A stretch of 64,000 nucleotides of DNA from Ruminococcus sp. (GCA_020024635.1 JAHHTL010000002.1:27835-91834); one strand, 5' to 3'. Positions 25,032 through 34,456 are shown, numbered from the stretch's first letter. Numbers and translations are program-made. The notes: generated by a model not told the origin, from the letters alone.

Positions 25032-27101
25032 ATGAATAAGGACGCACTGTTTAGTGATGGAACGTCCAGTTATATGATTCCGGCAGAACCGGCAGAATAC
25101 GAAAAAGTAAAAATTAGATTTCGAACGGCAAAAGCAGATGTGGATGATGTGTATTTGTACACAAAAACTGAATCATTTCGGATGCATAAAATTCTATCTG
25201 AAGAAGTGTTTGATTATTATGAGATAGAGTGGCAGCTAAAAGATGAACCATTTGGATATTGCTTCCAAGTAAAAAAGGCAAATGAGATCTGGTTTTATGA
25301 TAGATGTGGTGTGGCAAAAGATTATCAGCCATATTATTCTTTTATGATAGTGCCTGGCTTTTCTACACCAGAGTGGGCAAAAGGCGCTGTAATGTATCAG
25401 ATATTTGTGGATCGCTTTTATAATGGAGATCCCAAAAACGATGTGGAAGATCGAGAATATATTTACATTGGTCAACCATGTGAGAAAGTGGAAGATTGGG
25501 AGGAGCTCCCAAAGTCTATGGATGTCCGGAGATTTTATGGTGGAGATCTTCAAGGGGTGATAGACAAACTCGATTACTTAGAAGATTTGGGAATTGAGGT
25601 GATTTATTTTAATCCCTTGTTTGTTTCTCCATCCAATCATAAATACGATATTCAAGATTATGATTATATTGATCCACACTATGGAAAAATTGTTGATGAT
25701 GGCGGGGAAACGCTCCCACAATGGGCGACAGACAATGTCAATGCGACAAAATACCAAAAGCGTACTGGCGAAAAGGCGAACTTAGAAGCAAGCAATCAGC
25801 TCTTTGTGAAATTAGTAGAGGAAATGCACAAAAGAGGAATGCGAGTCATTTTAGATGGGGTATTTAATCACTGTGGTTCTTTCAATAAATGGATGGACAA
25901 AGAGCGGATCTATGAACAACAAGAAGAATATGAAAAAGGCGCATTTATAAGCAAGGATAGTGTGTACAATAGTTTCTTTCATTTTGATAACGAAAATCCG
26001 TCTGCGTGGCCTTACAATGCCAGTTACGATGGGTGGTGGGGACATGATACCTTGCCAAAATTAAATTATGAAAGTTCTCCGAAATTGGAACAATATATCA
26101 TCGATATTGGGAAAAAATGGGTGTTACCTCCTTACAATATTGATGGGTGGAGGCTGGATGTTGCGGCGGATCTTGGATATAGTAATGAATATAACCACAT
26201 GTTCTGGAAGCGATTTAGAAAAGAAATTAAAGCTGTAAGGCCAGATGCTTTGATTTTGGCGGAGCATTATGGAAATCCAACAGAGTGGTTAATGGGAGAT
26301 GAATGGGATAGTGTGATGAACTATGATGCATTCATGGAGCCTGTGACATGGTTTTTAACAGGAATGGAAAAACACAGTGATGAACAGCGGGAAGAACTGT
26401 GTGGAAATTCCTATAACTTTGTAAATACAATGAACCATTTTATGGCTAGTATACATACCGCGTCCTTACAAGTTGCTATGAATGAGTTGTCCAACCATGA
26501 TCATTCTCGATTCCTTACAAGAACTAACCATGTTGTTGGTAGAGTGGAGACGAAAGGAAGCAAAGCGGCAGAAGAAGGAATTAATAAAGCGGTAATGCGA
26601 GAAGCCGTTGTTCTTCAGATGACGTGGGTAGGTGCTCCTACGATTTATTATGGAGATGAGGTTGGATTATGTGGATTTACAGATCCAGATAGCAGAAGAA
26701 CCTATCCTTGGGAACATCAAGACAAACAAATGTTAAAGTTCCATCAAGAATTGATCCGCATTCACAAGCAAGAGAAGTCTTTAAAGAAAGGCTCTCTGCG
26801 AATGCTTTATTGGGCGGATGATGTGATTGCCTATGCCAGATTTGAGGAAGGCAATCAAATAGTTGTTATTTTAAATAATAGTGAAGAATTAAAAGAGATC
26901 ACAGTTCCTGTGTGGATAGCGGAAGTTCCAATGAAAGGTCGAATGGAACGCCTTATATACAGCTATGAAGAAGGCTACACTACGGCTCCAGATGATTATA
27001 TTGTGGAAGATGGAGAAGTGGTATTAAATATGGGACGACATTCAGCTGTTATCATGAGAACGAAAACAAGACAGGGTCTATTAGATCGAGGAATTTCATA
27101 A
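25032..27101 (+). CDS. GH13 alpha-glycosidase, neopullulanase/cyclomaltodextrinase-like
   Basis: This 689-residue glycoside hydrolase has an N-terminal beta-sandwich (about 1-115) of the type found in neopullulanases and maltogenic amylases. The TIM barrel starts at AVMYQIFVDRFYNGD. Catalytic residues are visible: the nucleophile Asp in GWRLDVAAD, the acid Glu in LILAEHYG and the stabilising Asp in ELSNHDHSR. No signal peptide is present, so it acts on imported maltodextrins or glycogen fragments in the cytoplasm. A C-terminal beta domain follows from about 590. It is preceded by AAAGGAGG and ends with a strong terminator. It fits with the glycogen genes downstream. Confidence 0.9.
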   Translation: MNKDALFSDGTSSYMIPAEPAEYEKVKIRFRTAKADVDDVYLYTKTESFRMHKILSEEVFDYYEIEWQLKDEPFGYCFQVKKANEIWFYDRCGVAKDYQPYYSFMIVPGFSTPEWAKGAVMYQIFVDRFYNGDPKNDVEDREYIYIGQPCEKVEDWEELPKSMDVRRFYGGDLQGVIDKLDYLEDLGIEVIYFNPLFVSPSNHKYDIQDYDYIDPHYGKIVDDGGETLPQWATDNVNATKYQKRTGEKANLEASNQLFVKLVEEMHKRGMRVILDGVFNHCGSFNKWMDKERIYEQQEEYEKGAFISKDSVYNSFFHFDNENPSAWPYNASYDGWWGHDTLPKLNYESSPKLEQYIIDIGKKWVLPPYNIDGWRLDVAADLGYSNEYNHMFWKRFRKEIKAVRPDALILAEHYGNPTEWLMGDEWDSVMNYDAFMEPVTWFLTGMEKHSDEQREELCGNSYNFVNTMNHFMASIHTASLQVAMNELSNHDHSRFLTRTNHVVGRVETKGSKAAEEGINKAVMREAVVLQMTWVGAPTIYYGDEVGLCGFTDPDSRRTYPWEHQDKQMLKFHQELIRIHKQEKSLKKGSLRMLYWADDVIAYARFEEGNQIVVILNNSEELKEITVPVWIAEVPMKGRMERLIYSYEEGYTTAPDDYIVEDGEVVLNMGRHSAVIMRTKTRQGLLDRGIS

Positions 27102-27114
27102 ATGATACAAAGAG

Positions 27115-27148
27115 AAAATGCAGCGACGGTCTTACCGCGCTGCATTTT
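27115..27148. terminator. Terminator between the GH13 gene and map
   Basis: AAAATGCAGCG and CGCTGCATTTT form an 11-bp stem between convergent genes, with T-rich sequence on the plus strand and A-rich sequence on the other side. It probably works in both directions. Confidence 0.85.
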
Positions 27149-27154
27149 GTGTTT

Positions 27155-28018
27155 TTATTTTGTTAAAACTTCTACACCAGTTTCGGTGATTAAAACCATA
27201 TATTCAATCTGTGCGGATAATCCATCATCAATGGTATATACCGTCCAGTCGTTATCTTCGTCTACAAAGAAATCAGGACTTCCTTCATTGATCATAGGTT
27301 CAATCGTAAACATCATGCCAGGAACAAGGAGCATTTCACTTCCCTTTGGAGTTACATAACTGACAAAAGGTTCTTCGTGAAATTGAAGGCCGATTCCGTG
27401 TCCGCCAATATCTATTACAACAGAATATCCATTTTTTTGCGCATGTGTGTTAATTGCATCTGCGATATCTCCTAGATGCCCCCATGGCTTTGCGGCGGCC
27501 AATCCTAATTCTACACATTCTTCTGTAACACGTACAAGTTTTTCCGCGCGGTCTGAGACTTTTCCAATCTTAAACATTCTAGAAGCATCTGAAAAATAAC
27601 CGTCCAAAATTGTGGAAACGTCCACATTTACAATATCTCCCTCTTTCAAGATATGATTCTCATCAGGGATTCCGTGGCATACTTCATTATTGATAGAAGT
27701 ACAAACACTTTTAGGAAAACCTTCATAATTAAGTGGAGCAGGAATTCCGCCATGAGCGGTTGTAACGTCATAGACGATTTTGTTGATTTCTTCCGTACTC
27801 ATACCGGCATGGATATTTTTCGCTACCTCATCTAGCACAAGCGTATTAAGAGCAGCGCTTGCTTTTATCTTTTCAATCTGAGCAGGTGTTTTTAAAAGCT
27901 TTCGAGATGGGACAATTTCCCCTTTATCTGCATGAAACTGCATTTTTTCTTCAATAGCCATGTGACACTTTTTGTATTTTTTTCCACTACCACACCAACA
28001 AAGTGCATTTCTTTCCAT
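27155..28018 (-). CDS. map: Type I methionine aminopeptidase with N-terminal SEC-C motif
   Basis: This 287-residue enzyme removes the initiator methionine. It begins with a short zinc-binding SEC-C motif (CWCGSGKKYKKCH, residues 7-19), then a 250-residue type I MetAP. Catalytic-region blocks are SINNEVCHGIPD, the metal-binding VNVDVSTILDGYFSDASRMF, GHGIGLQFHEEPFV and MFTIEPM. The SEC-C extension is also seen in other Clostridia and may dock the enzyme on ribosomes (inference). AAGGAGATG precedes the start. A small GTAGATT/AATCTAC hairpin lies in the 5' leader at 28047-28064. Confidence 0.93.
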   Translation of the reverse strand: MERNALCWCGSGKKYKKCHMAIEEKMQFHADKGEIVPSRKLLKTPAQIEKIKASAALNTLVLDEVAKNIHAGMSTEEINKIVYDVTTAHGGIPAPLNYEGFPKSVCTSINNEVCHGIPDENHILKEGDIVNVDVSTILDGYFSDASRMFKIGKVSDRAEKLVRVTEECVELGLAAAKPWGHLGDIADAINTHAQKNGYSVVIDIGGHGIGLQFHEEPFVSYVTPKGSEMLLVPGMMFTIEPMINEGSPDFFVDEDNDWTVYTIDDGLSAQIEYMVLITETGVEVLTK

Positions 28019-28162
28019 GAAAACACATCTCCTTATATAAACATTTGTAGATTTTCTAATCTACATTTTAATAATAAGTATCTATAAACCTCTTACATTC
28101 TATCATACTAAAAAATAAAATACCATAATATAATTTAAATGTATGTTAATAGATAAAAAATA

Positions 28163-28196
28163 GGCAGATACCAAAGAGTGGATCTTGGTATCTGCC
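28163..28196 (-). terminator. glgC-glgD operon terminator
   Basis: GGCAGATACCAA and TTGGTATCTGCC form a perfect 12-bp stem. On the minus strand it is followed by TATTTTTTATC. It lies 22 bases after the glgD stop codon. Confidence 0.88.
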
Positions 28197-28218
28197 GTGA
28201 ATGGTAAAGAATGGATAG

Positions 28219-29334
28219 TTAAAGGATATCATTTCGTTTAATATAACCCGGTTGATTTGCAGGAGCAATAATTTTATCGGCATGAATAACGTTTGCTGCT
28301 TTGTCAACAACTTGGTTTTCCAAATGAATATTTTTTCCAATTACTGCTCGTGGGAGAAGAATACAATTCTTTACGACTGCACCTTCTTCGATGATACATC
28401 CACGTCCAATTACGGAATTCTCAACAGTTCCTGCAATCGTACATCCATTTGAAATGACAGAAAGCTTCACGCTGGCAGAGTGGGCATACTTTGTAGGACA
28501 GGAATCATTGGTACGTGTGTAGATTGGCCAGTCTTTATCAAACAAGGATCGGGTTGTCTCGTAATCAATTAATGAAAGATTGGCATCAAAATAACTCTTA
28601 AAGTCTGTTATAGTAGCAAAAAACCCTTCATGAGAGGCAGCTAGAACATTTAACTTGTTGCATTGATTATTTACAATTTGAGCCAATGTAAACATAGAAG
28701 AGGTACTTTGTGCTTTTTTGATCAATTCAATAAATAGTTCTGTTTTCATGATATAGGTGTCCATAAAAATTTGTTGATTGGCTTGTATTCCACGATTTTT
28801 ATGAATAGAAAGAACACCTTTTTGTGGATTTAAATCAAGGTAATCACAATTTAAAAATTTTTCTTTTGCCTGATCAGTTGTATGATAAAGTAGCGTAATA
28901 TCAGCTCCGGATTCAATGTGTCGATCAATAAGCGTATTAAAATTCTGTCTGTAAACCATGTAACTTGGAAGAATTACAACATAAGGCTCTGACATTCGTT
29001 CAATGCATTCAAGATTTTCAGCAAAGGAAGCGATGTCTGTATTATAAATTTTATTGTCGCAATTGTTAGATGCGAATAGTGTACGTAGTTTTCCACTTTT
29101 AGAGTTGATGTTATAATTACGTCCGGTTCCGATATGTTCCACAAGGGAGCGAGGGTTGTCGCGGGTATAGACCTGGATTTGTTCGATTTCGCTATTGCTT
29201 AAGTTAGAAATAGGAAAGTCGATGACTCTGTATCTTCCGAGAAAAGAAAAGGCACCAATGGTTCGGTAAGATTGAAGTCCTTGTACCCAGATATGATTTC
29301 CGGCAGGATATACAATTCCAAATGCTTTTTTCAT
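28219..29334 (-). CDS. glgD: GlgD, non-canonical ADP-glucose pyrophosphorylase subunit
   Basis: This 371-residue protein is the GlgC-related second subunit found in Firmicutes, which modulates the GlgC catalytic subunit in glycogen synthesis. It keeps the fold (LGRYRVIDFPISNLSNSEIEQI and a C-terminal left-handed beta-helix rich in hexapeptide-like repeats). At the nucleotide-binding loop, where GlgC has AGGRGSRL, it reads GIVYPAGNHIWVQ, so it has lost the glycine-rich signature. The start follows the glgC stop after one base (TAAGATG), with GGGGGAAG as ribosome site, indicating coupled translation. Confidence 0.93.
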   Translation of the reverse strand: MKKAFGIVYPAGNHIWVQGLQSYRTIGAFSFLGRYRVIDFPISNLSNSEIEQIQVYTRDNPRSLVEHIGTGRNYNINSKSGKLRTLFASNNCDNKIYNTDIASFAENLECIERMSEPYVVILPSYMVYRQNFNTLIDRHIESGADITLLYHTTDQAKEKFLNCDYLDLNPQKGVLSIHKNRGIQANQQIFMDTYIMKTELFIELIKKAQSTSSMFTLAQIVNNQCNKLNVLAASHEGFFATITDFKSYFDANLSLIDYETTRSLFDKDWPIYTRTNDSCPTKYAHSASVKLSVISNGCTIAGTVENSVIGRGCIIEEGAVVKNCILLPRAVIGKNIHLENQVVDKAANVIHADKIIAPANQPGYIKRNDIL

Positions 29335-29335
29335 C

Positions 29336-30478
29336 TTATGCTTCCCCCTTTATATTTTTAGAAATAAGTTCGATGTGTTCACTGTCTGCAGAACCGACAA
29401 TAGCATTTTTGCCGATTCGGACACCATCTGCGATCAGCGCTCGTGTTACGACTGCACCTTCTTCCACAATTGCACCTGGCATAAGAACACTATCGATCAC
29501 CTGAGCGCCGGTATGTAGGATGGCACCTGTAAATAAAACAGAATTTTTTACCACACCATTTACAGCACAGCCCTCTGTGATAAATGCATGGTTGATCGTA
29601 GCATACGGCCCAATATAATGAGGGAGAGTATAACCGTCTTCCGTATAAATTTTCCAAGAGTTATCATTTAAATCTAGGGTATTGTTGTCATCGAGTAAAT
29701 CCATGTTTGCTTCCCATAGAGAGTCAATCGTTCCCACGTCTTTCCAATAACCATTAAACTCATATGCATAGAGATCCTTTCCATTGTTGAGCATGGTAGG
29801 AATAATATCTTTCCCAAAGTCGTGATTGGAAGTTTCGTTTTTCATATCGGAAACAAGCATCTCTCGTAAAAGCTTCCAATTAAATATATAAATTCCCATG
29901 GAAGCAAGGTTACTTTTTGGTTCTGCCGGCTTTTCTTCAAATTCTACAATTCGTCCAGTTTCTTTGTTGGTATTCATAATACCGAATCGACTGGCTTCTT
30001 TGATCGGAACTTCAATGACAGCGATAGTTGCATCAGCGTGTCGTTCGTTATGGAAGGCTAGCATTTTTGAGTAATCCATTTTGTAAATGTGATCTCCAGA
30101 GAGAATCAATACATATTCAGGTGAAAAGGAATCGATAAAGTCTATATTTTGCGAGATCGCATCTGCAGTGCCCCTATACACATCCAGTCCGGTATCTGCT
30201 TTTTCACGAGGTGGCAATACATAGACACCACTATTGACAGTGTCAAGCCCCCAACGTCGTCCAGCAGCAACATAGCTGTTTAGTAAAATGGATTCATATT
30301 GTGTGAGTACACCGACGACATCAATGCCACTGTTTGCGCAGTTACTTAATGGAAAGTCTACAATGCGATATTTTCCCCCATATGAAACTGCTGGTTTAGC
30401 TACTTTGTTTGTTAAATCATGCAAGCGAGATCCACGGCCGCCGGCTAAGATCATGGCTAACATACTGTTATGTTTCAT
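29336..30478 (-). CDS. glgC: Glucose-1-phosphate adenylyltransferase GlgC
   Basis: This 380-residue catalytic subunit makes ADP-glucose from ATP and glucose-1-phosphate, the committed step of glycogen synthesis. The nucleotidyltransferase signature LAGGRGSRLHDLTNKVAKPAV is near the N-terminus, with YGGKYRIVDFPLSNC following. Substrate-binding blocks are GTADAISQN, LSGDHIYKMDYSKML and VEFEEKPAEPKS. A C-terminal beta-helix completes it. It starts the glgCD operon behind its own promoter. Phosphoglucomutase and a GH13 enzyme elsewhere in the window complete a cytoplasmic glucan cycle, although glycogen synthase is not in view. Confidence 0.96.
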   Translation of the reverse strand: MKHNSMLAMILAGGRGSRLHDLTNKVAKPAVSYGGKYRIVDFPLSNCANSGIDVVGVLTQYESILLNSYVAAGRRWGLDTVNSGVYVLPPREKADTGLDVYRGTADAISQNIDFIDSFSPEYVLILSGDHIYKMDYSKMLAFHNERHADATIAVIEVPIKEASRFGIMNTNKETGRIVEFEEKPAEPKSNLASMGIYIFNWKLLREMLVSDMKNETSNHDFGKDIIPTMLNNGKDLYAYEFNGYWKDVGTIDSLWEANMDLLDDNNTLDLNDNSWKIYTEDGYTLPHYIGPYATINHAFITEGCAVNGVVKNSVLFTGAILHTGAQVIDSVLMPGAIVEEGAVVTRALIADGVRIGKNAIVGSADSEHIELISKNIKGEA

Positions 30479-30510
30479 AATGTGTCCTCTCTTTCATAGT
30501 ACTTAATTAT

Positions 30511-30539
30511 ATTGTACATGTAATTTAGCTAAAAGACAA
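30511..30539 (-). promoter_or_regulatory. glgCD promoter
   Basis: On the minus strand TTGTCT (30539-30534), 17 bases, TACAAT (30516-30511). An overlapping TATAAT lies a few bases further downstream. Confidence 0.65.
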
Positions 30540-30638
30540 CGACTTTGTCTGAAAATAAGCTTATTTTTACAAGATTTTACTGAAATAAATATTTTCCTAT
30601 TAAAATCATAAAAATCAAGGGAGTGTATTTTAGAAGTC

Positions 30639-30667
30639 TTGTTCCGAGAAGCAAAATAGAGTATATT
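30639..30667 (+). promoter_or_regulatory. pfk promoter
   Basis: TTGTTC, 17 bases, TATATT, about 40 bases before the pfk start. It diverges from the glgCD promoter about 100 bases away. Confidence 0.65.
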
Positions 30668-30707
30668 TATTGTATTGACTGATGGAGAGATAAAGGAGGA
30701 TGATTTC

Positions 30708-31781
30708 ATGTTAAGAATAGGGATGCTTACAAGTGGAGGAGACTGTCAGGCGTTAAATGCCGCAATGAGAGGGGTTGTAAAAGGGGTATGTTCGAAGCGT
30801 GATGATGTAGAGATTTATGGATTTCAAGATGGCTATAAAGGACTGATCTATGGGAATTTTGAAATGCTCTCTTCAAAAGAGTTCTCGGGAATTTTAACAA
30901 GAGGGGGGACGATTCTTGGGACATCTCGCCAGCCATTTAAATTAATGCGTGTTCCAGATGAAAATGGTCTTGATAAAGTGGAAGCGATGAAACATACTTA
31001 TCATAAATTATGTTTGGATTGTATCGTGATTCTGGGAGGGAATGGAACCCATAAAACAGCAAATCTTTTACGGGAAGAAGGGTTAAATGTTATTACACTT
31101 CCTAAAACCATTGATAATGATCTGTGGGGAACGGATATGACATTTGGGTTTCAAAGTGCGGTGGATATTGCTACAGATACGATTGATCGAATTCATACAA
31201 CAGCAACTTCTCATAGCCGCGTTTTTATTGTAGAAGTGATGGGACATAAAGTAGGGCATGTAACCCTCCATGCAGGAATTGCAGGAGGAGCAGATGTGAT
31301 TCTTCTTCCGGAAATTCCTTATGATATTGAGGTCATTGTAGAAGTGATTCAAAAACGATCCGAGGCTGGGAAAGCTTTTACAATTATTGCGGTTGCAGAA
31401 GGAGCAATTTCAAAAGAAGATGCAAAATTAAAGAAAAAAGAGTATAAAGAAAAACTTGTGAATAGAACGTATCCTTCCATTGCATATGAGTTGGCAGAAC
31501 AGATTCGCGAACGCACGGATAAAGAGGTAAGAATTACCGTTCCTGGTCATACTCAAAGAGGAGGATCACCGTGTCCGTATGATCGTGTGTTTGCCACGAG
31601 AATGGGGGCAGCAGCATCACAATTAATTTTAAAGAAAGAATATGGATATATGTTAGGTGACAAAAATGGAAATACTATAAAAATGCCGCTGCAAGATGTG
31701 GCTGGTAAATTGAAATATGTAGATCCAGATTGTGGACTTATAAAGGAAGCCAAGATGATAGGAATTAGTTTTGGATGCTAA
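30708..31781 (+). CDS. 6-phosphofructokinase, mixed ATP/PPi-type sequence
   Basis: This 357-residue enzyme phosphorylates fructose-6-phosphate in glycolysis. The phosphate-donor site starts at GMLTSGGDCQALNAA. The key specificity segment reads GGNGTHKTA (110-118), where typical ATP enzymes have GGDGS and pyrophosphate enzymes GGDD. The catalytic block is PKTIDND (132-138), with the Lys typical of pyrophosphate-dependent and mixed-group enzymes. Gly at the second specificity position argues for ATP. The Asn in place of Asp is unusual. The start is set by AAAGGAGGATG. dnaX follows 25 bases later. Confidence 0.88.
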   Translation: MLRIGMLTSGGDCQALNAAMRGVVKGVCSKRDDVEIYGFQDGYKGLIYGNFEMLSSKEFSGILTRGGTILGTSRQPFKLMRVPDENGLDKVEAMKHTYHKLCLDCIVILGGNGTHKTANLLREEGLNVITLPKTIDNDLWGTDMTFGFQSAVDIATDTIDRIHTTATSHSRVFIVEVMGHKVGHVTLHAGIAGGADVILLPEIPYDIEVIVEVIQKRSEAGKAFTIIAVAEGAISKEDAKLKKKEYKEKLVNRTYPSIAYELAEQIRERTDKEVRITVPGHTQRGGSPCPYDRVFATRMGAAASQLILKKEYGYMLGDKNGNTIKMPLQDVAGKLKYVDPDCGLIKEAKMIGISFGC

Positions 31782-31806
31782 AAATATAGAAACAGAGGTG
31801 GAGAAC

Positions 31807-33378
31807 ATGTCGTATACGGCGCTCTATAGGAAATTTCGTCCTTCTGAATTTGAAGACGTAAAAGGGCAAGATCATATTATAAAAACATTACAAAATCAGA
31901 TTAAGGCAAACCGAATCGGGCATGCATATCTTTTTTGTGGAACGAGAGGAACAGGAAAAACAACGGTGGCTAAGATTTTTGCTAAAGCTGTAAACTGTGA
32001 ACATCCGATCAATGGAAGTCCATGTGGTGAATGTGAGATGTGTAAAACGATTGCAGCAGGAAAATCCATGAATGTGATCGAAATCGATGCAGCTTCCAAT
32101 AATGGAGTTGATAATATTCGTGAAATCCGAGAAGAGGTTACCTATCGTCCAACAGAAGGCAAGTATAAAGTTTATATTATTGATGAGGTACATATGTTAT
32201 CAGTTGGGGCTTTTAACGCTCTTTTGAAAACATTAGAAGAACCTCCGGAGTATGTGATCTTTCTTCTTGCTACCACAGAGAGACATAAAATCCCGATCAC
32301 GATTTTGTCTCGTTGTCAACAATACGATTTTCGAAGAATTGGCATCGAAACCATTACGGATCGATTGCGTCAGTTAATGGATATAGAACAGGTGGAAGTA
32401 GAGGAGCGAGCGCTGCGTTATGTGGCAAAAGTAGCAGATGGTTCTATGAGAGATGCGTTAAGTTTGATTGACCAATGCATTGCATTTTATTTAGGCCAAA
32501 GACTGACATATGAAAATGTATTGGAAGTGTTAGGGGCGGTGGATACAGATGTATTTAGCAAACTGTTACGAAAAGTACTGAAAAGAGATGTGACAGGGGT
32601 ACTTGAAATGGTAGAAGAATTGGTGATGGGCGGCCGTGAATTCACGCAGCTTGTGGCGGATTTTGTATGGTACTTAAGAAACTTGCTTCTCGTGAAAACT
32701 TCTGATAATATAGAGGATGTGCTAGATGTATCTACGGAAAATCTAAAACAACTACAAGAAGAATCCAAGATGATTGAGACAGAAACATTGCTTCGATACA
32801 TCCGTGTTTTTTCAGAATTGTCCGGACAGATTCGGTTTGCAACACAAAAAAGAGTGCTTCTTGAAGTAACTTTGATTAAAATGTGTATTCCAGCTATGGA
32901 AACGAATCAAGATTCCGTTCTTGACCGTGTTCGTGTATTGGAGGAAAAAGTGGAACAGGGAGCTTTTATGGCGCCGTCTTACGAACACAATAGAAGTCAG
33001 AGAAATCAAGCAGATGGTGATGAAAAGCAACAAAAAAAACCAGAATTACCATGTGCTATTCCAGAGGATATTCAAGAAGTGGTGAAGAATTTCAGATCCA
33101 TTGCAAATGAAGCATCTGGTTTACTAAAGACTTATTTAAAGAAAGCAAAATTAAGTCTTGGTGGGGAAAACCGATTAATGATTGTTTTGCCGGAACAGAT
33201 GGATGCTCAGATTGTAGGAGAAGACAGTAGACGACAGGAATTAGAAGAACTGATCGAAGAGAGGATTCATAAAAAAGTAGAGGTAGAAGTTCGTTGCGTT
33301 GAACAAGGAAGACGCTTTGAAGATACATTTGTAGATATTGAGAAAAAAATAAATATGGATATCATAGTGGAGGACTAA
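31807..33378 (+). CDS. dnaX: DNA polymerase III subunit gamma/tau
   Basis: DnaX is the clamp-loader ATPase of the replisome. The 523-residue product has the AAA+ core with Walker A GTRGTGKTTVAK, a zinc-binding cysteine set ending in CGECEMC, Walker B YIIDEVHML and sensor/arginine-finger block LATTERHKIPITILSRCQQYDF. Domain III follows, then a variable linker with an eight-A run at 33032-33039 (codons 409-411), and a C-terminal domain. Slippage at the A run would yield a shorter gamma-like form. AGAGGTGGAGAAC precedes the ATG. ybaB starts two bases after the stop. Confidence 0.94.
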   Translation: MSYTALYRKFRPSEFEDVKGQDHIIKTLQNQIKANRIGHAYLFCGTRGTGKTTVAKIFAKAVNCEHPINGSPCGECEMCKTIAAGKSMNVIEIDAASNNGVDNIREIREEVTYRPTEGKYKVYIIDEVHMLSVGAFNALLKTLEEPPEYVIFLLATTERHKIPITILSRCQQYDFRRIGIETITDRLRQLMDIEQVEVEERALRYVAKVADGSMRDALSLIDQCIAFYLGQRLTYENVLEVLGAVDTDVFSKLLRKVLKRDVTGVLEMVEELVMGGREFTQLVADFVWYLRNLLLVKTSDNIEDVLDVSTENLKQLQEESKMIETETLLRYIRVFSELSGQIRFATQKRVLLEVTLIKMCIPAMETNQDSVLDRVRVLEEKVEQGAFMAPSYEHNRSQRNQADGDEKQQKKPELPCAIPEDIQEVVKNFRSIANEASGLLKTYLKKAKLSLGGENRLMIVLPEQMDAQIVGEDSRRQELEELIEERIHKKVEVEVRCVEQGRRFEDTFVDIEKKINMDIIVED

Positions 33379-33380
33379 AT

Positions 33381-33734
33381 ATGGCTAAAAGAGGTGGATT
33401 TCCGGGAGGCGGAATGCCAGGGAATATGGCGAATCTTATGAAACAGGCGCAGAAAATGCAGCGTCAAATGGAAGAACAGGCAAAAGAGCTTGAAAGCAAA
33501 GAGTTTACTGCAACTTCCGGTGGAGGAGCAGTGGAAGTAAAGGTTTCAGGAAAAAGAGAAATCGTAAGTGTAAAATTACAGGAAGAAGTTGTAGACCCAG
33601 ATGATATTGAAATGTTAGAAGATCTCATTGTTGCAGCAACCAATGAAGCACTTCGTCAAGTAGAGGAAGCGTCTGGATCAGCAATGAGCAAACTAACAGG
33701 TGGATTTGGTGGCGGAATGCCAGGCTTATTCTAA
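33381..33734 (+). CDS. YbaB/EbfC-family nucleoid-associated protein
   Basis: This 117-residue DNA-binding protein has the family hallmarks: a glycine-rich start (GGFPGGGMPGNMANLMKQAQKM), the TATSGGGAVEVKVSGKREIVSVKL-type core (about 45-70), and a glycine-rich end (GGFGGGMPGLF). It forms tweezer-like dimers on DNA. The order dnaX-ybaB-recR is conserved across bacteria and confirms the call. Its start codon lies two bases after the dnaX stop. Confidence 0.95.
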   Translation: MAKRGGFPGGGMPGNMANLMKQAQKMQRQMEEQAKELESKEFTATSGGGAVEVKVSGKREIVSVKLQEEVVDPDDIEMLEDLIVAATNEALRQVEEASGSAMSKLTGGFGGGMPGLF

Positions 33735-33746
33735 GACAGAGGATAT

Positions 33747-33783
33747 AAAGGATCAGGCTCCGAAAAAAGAGTTTGATCCTTTT
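33747..33783 (+). terminator. Hairpin between ybaB and recR
   Basis: AAAGGATCAGGCTC and GAGTTTGATCCTTT form an imperfect 14-bp stem followed by TTTT. It is likely a partial terminator within the dnaX-ybaB-recR set. Confidence 0.65.
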
Positions 33784-33818
33784 GGTATGTTTATATCAGT
33801 GATAGGAGTGCATAGCGT

Positions 33819-34415
33819 ATGGATTATTATAGCAATCAAATAAGCAGACTGATTGAAGAGTTTTCCAAATTACCTGGGATCGGTGCAAAATCAGCACAAA
33901 GACTTGCGTTTCATATTATCAATCTTCCCAAAGATCAAGTAGAAAATTTTGCGAAGGCAATGGTGGATGCAAGAAATAATGTAAAATACTGTCAACAATG
34001 TTGCACCTTGACAGATCGGGAACTTTGCCCCATCTGCAGCAATCCGGATCGAGATCAAAAGACGATTATGGTTGTGGAAACTCCAAGAGATTTAGCGGCA
34101 TATGAAAAGACTGGAAAATACAACGGAGTATACCATGTGCTTCATGGAGCAATTTCGCCAATGCTTGGTATAGGACCATCAGATATTCGTTTAAAAGAAT
34201 TGATTGAACGACTGCAAGGAGATGTCAATGAGGTGATTATTGCGACGAATTCCAGCTTGGAAGGGGAAACGACAGCGATGTATATTAGCAAATTGATTAA
34301 ACCGGTGGGGATTAAAGTTAGCAGAATTGCAAGTGGAGTGCCGGTAGGTGGAGATTTGGAATACATTGATGAGGTTACCTTATTGCGGGCATTAGAAGGC
34401 AGAACAGAATTATAG
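33819..34415 (+). CDS. recR: Recombination protein RecR
   Basis: This 198-residue protein of RecFOR-dependent gap repair has the helix-hairpin-helix region (EEFSKLPGIGAKSAQRLAFHI), the zinc finger CQQCCTLTDRELCPIC (about 57-72), a Toprim domain with VVETPRDLAAYEKTG, and the C-terminal Walker B-like RIASGVPVGGDLEYIDEVTL. Length and domains are standard. A GGAG lies before the start, which follows the ybaB hairpin by about 36 bases. Confidence 0.96.
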   Translation: MDYYSNQISRLIEEFSKLPGIGAKSAQRLAFHIINLPKDQVENFAKAMVDARNNVKYCQQCCTLTDRELCPICSNPDRDQKTIMVVETPRDLAAYEKTGKYNGVYHVLHGAISPMLGIGPSDIRLKELIERLQGDVNEVIIATNSSLEGETTAMYISKLIKPVGIKVSRIASGVPVGGDLEYIDEVTLLRALEGRTEL

Positions 34416-34456
34416 AATTATTTTTGACGAAAAAACTGTTCTTTGGGAAAGGAGAC

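Noticed and set aside
28219..29334. GlgD as a decayed second glgC copy
   Set aside because: Loss of the glycine-rich loop is a standard GlgD feature and the frame is intact and translationally coupled.
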